Source: Methanosarcinales archaeon (GTDB lineage: Archaea; Halobacteriota; Methanosarcinia; Methanosarcinales; Methanocomedenaceae). Taken from it: a stretch of 27,867 nt of DNA. The position numbers were made by a program, and so were the translations under genes. Under the pieces are notes generated by a model. The model made no database searches. It saw only the letters and a list, made by a program, of their open reading frames with translations, and was not told the DNA's origin. The stretch is from NCBI GenBank assembly GCA_030666885.1, contig DAOUWY010000001.1:1-27867 (forward strand), given 5' to 3'. Below are positions 27,630 through 27,867 of the stretch, in pieces (position 1 is the stretch's first letter; each line of letters opens with the position of its first letter).

Positions 27630-27867
27630 TTACATCAATAGCGAAATCCAGGGTCGTTGACTCCACCCTACAGCCACAAGTTTTCCCTGATCGATTATTC
27701 CCACCCCTATTGCAAAGTTACTCTGCCAGTTCAAGGATGTGGGTGCTGAGGAATACGGTCCCGCCACCTCGACGGCAATGGGGTCGGTGGCGGCATCTAT
27801 ACCCAGTACGGTGGCTGTGCCTGAGGTGGACGGGAGCTTGCCGCTTAGCATTTGCAAAGTTGTGGTC
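27630..27867 (-). pseudogene. ABC-transporter ATPase remnant with internal deletion (5' end outside window)
   Basis: The - strand frame is open to the window edge. The first visible residues, TTTLQMLSGKLPSTSGTA, then VLGIDA, are the segment directly after the Walker A lysine of ABC ATPases. Soon after (from about DPIAV) the sequence departs from the family. It then shows GIIDQGKLVAVG, which resembles the late IIDxGxLVAxG strand of the same proteins. The Q-loop, signature LSGGQ and Walker B are missing. The simplest reading is a gene that lost its middle, leaving a frame ending at TAA 27630-27632. A chance fusion is the alternative. Confidence 0.55.

Overview
The window looks like a methanogen-type euryarchaeon of the order Methanosarcinales, probably an ANME-2-like lineage. 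This placement is inferred from the general look of the 16S gene and from gene content, without any database search. Supporting signs are archaeal TATA boxes, bulge-helix-bulge (BHB) processing stems around both large rRNAs, tRNA introns of archaeal type, TTG and GTG starts, and a GT81 glucosyl-3-phosphoglycerate synthase of the kind known from Methanococcoides.

Region 1 (1-5.4 kb) is a ferrous-iron island. The + strand carries the end of a protein made of repeated FeoA-like domains and a DUF2325 protein. Convergent to them, the - strand carries a tightly packed operon: feoA, feoA, a feoB split into separate GTPase and membrane genes, a four-helix membrane protein, a cysteine-rich FeoC-like winged-helix protein and a DtxR/MntR-family metalloregulator. 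The intergenic region at 5.4-5.85 kb holds palindromes resembling DtxR-family operators. It separates the operon from a divergent PLP-dependent sulfur amino-acid enzyme.

Region 2 (7.4-13 kb) is a complete rRNA operon on the - strand: 16S, tRNA-Ala with a 31-nt intron, 23S, 5S. It has recognisable BHB stems, a structured leader and upstream TATA boxes. The following stretch, about 13.0-14.0 kb, has no convincing gene.

Region 3 (14-18.1 kb) has three small + strand genes (CoxG-like SRPBCC, ArgA-like GNAT, PPC/DUF296 domain). Facing them are two large - strand genes of unknown function. Reading them side by side shows four colinear conserved blocks, so they are paralogues of one another. A 15-bp inverted repeat lies beyond their 3' end and an intron-containing tRNA-Met beyond their 5' end. 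This pair is the best candidate for an undescribed system.

Region 4 (18.7-25.8 kb) has a Nif3-like protein, then a compatible-solute cluster: a glucosyl/mannosyl-3-phosphoglycerate phosphatase, an unknown 175-aa protein and a GH15-like glycosidase on the + strand, converging on gpgS. gpgS lies directly behind a tungsten aldehyde:ferredoxin oxidoreductase and a four-cluster ferredoxin. The likely product is glucosylglycerate. Region 5 (25.8 kb to the end) holds a possible 51-aa ORF behind a TATA box with a perfect palindrome, an AAA/DUF4143 ATPase, and what looks like the internally deleted end of an ABC-transporter ATPase.
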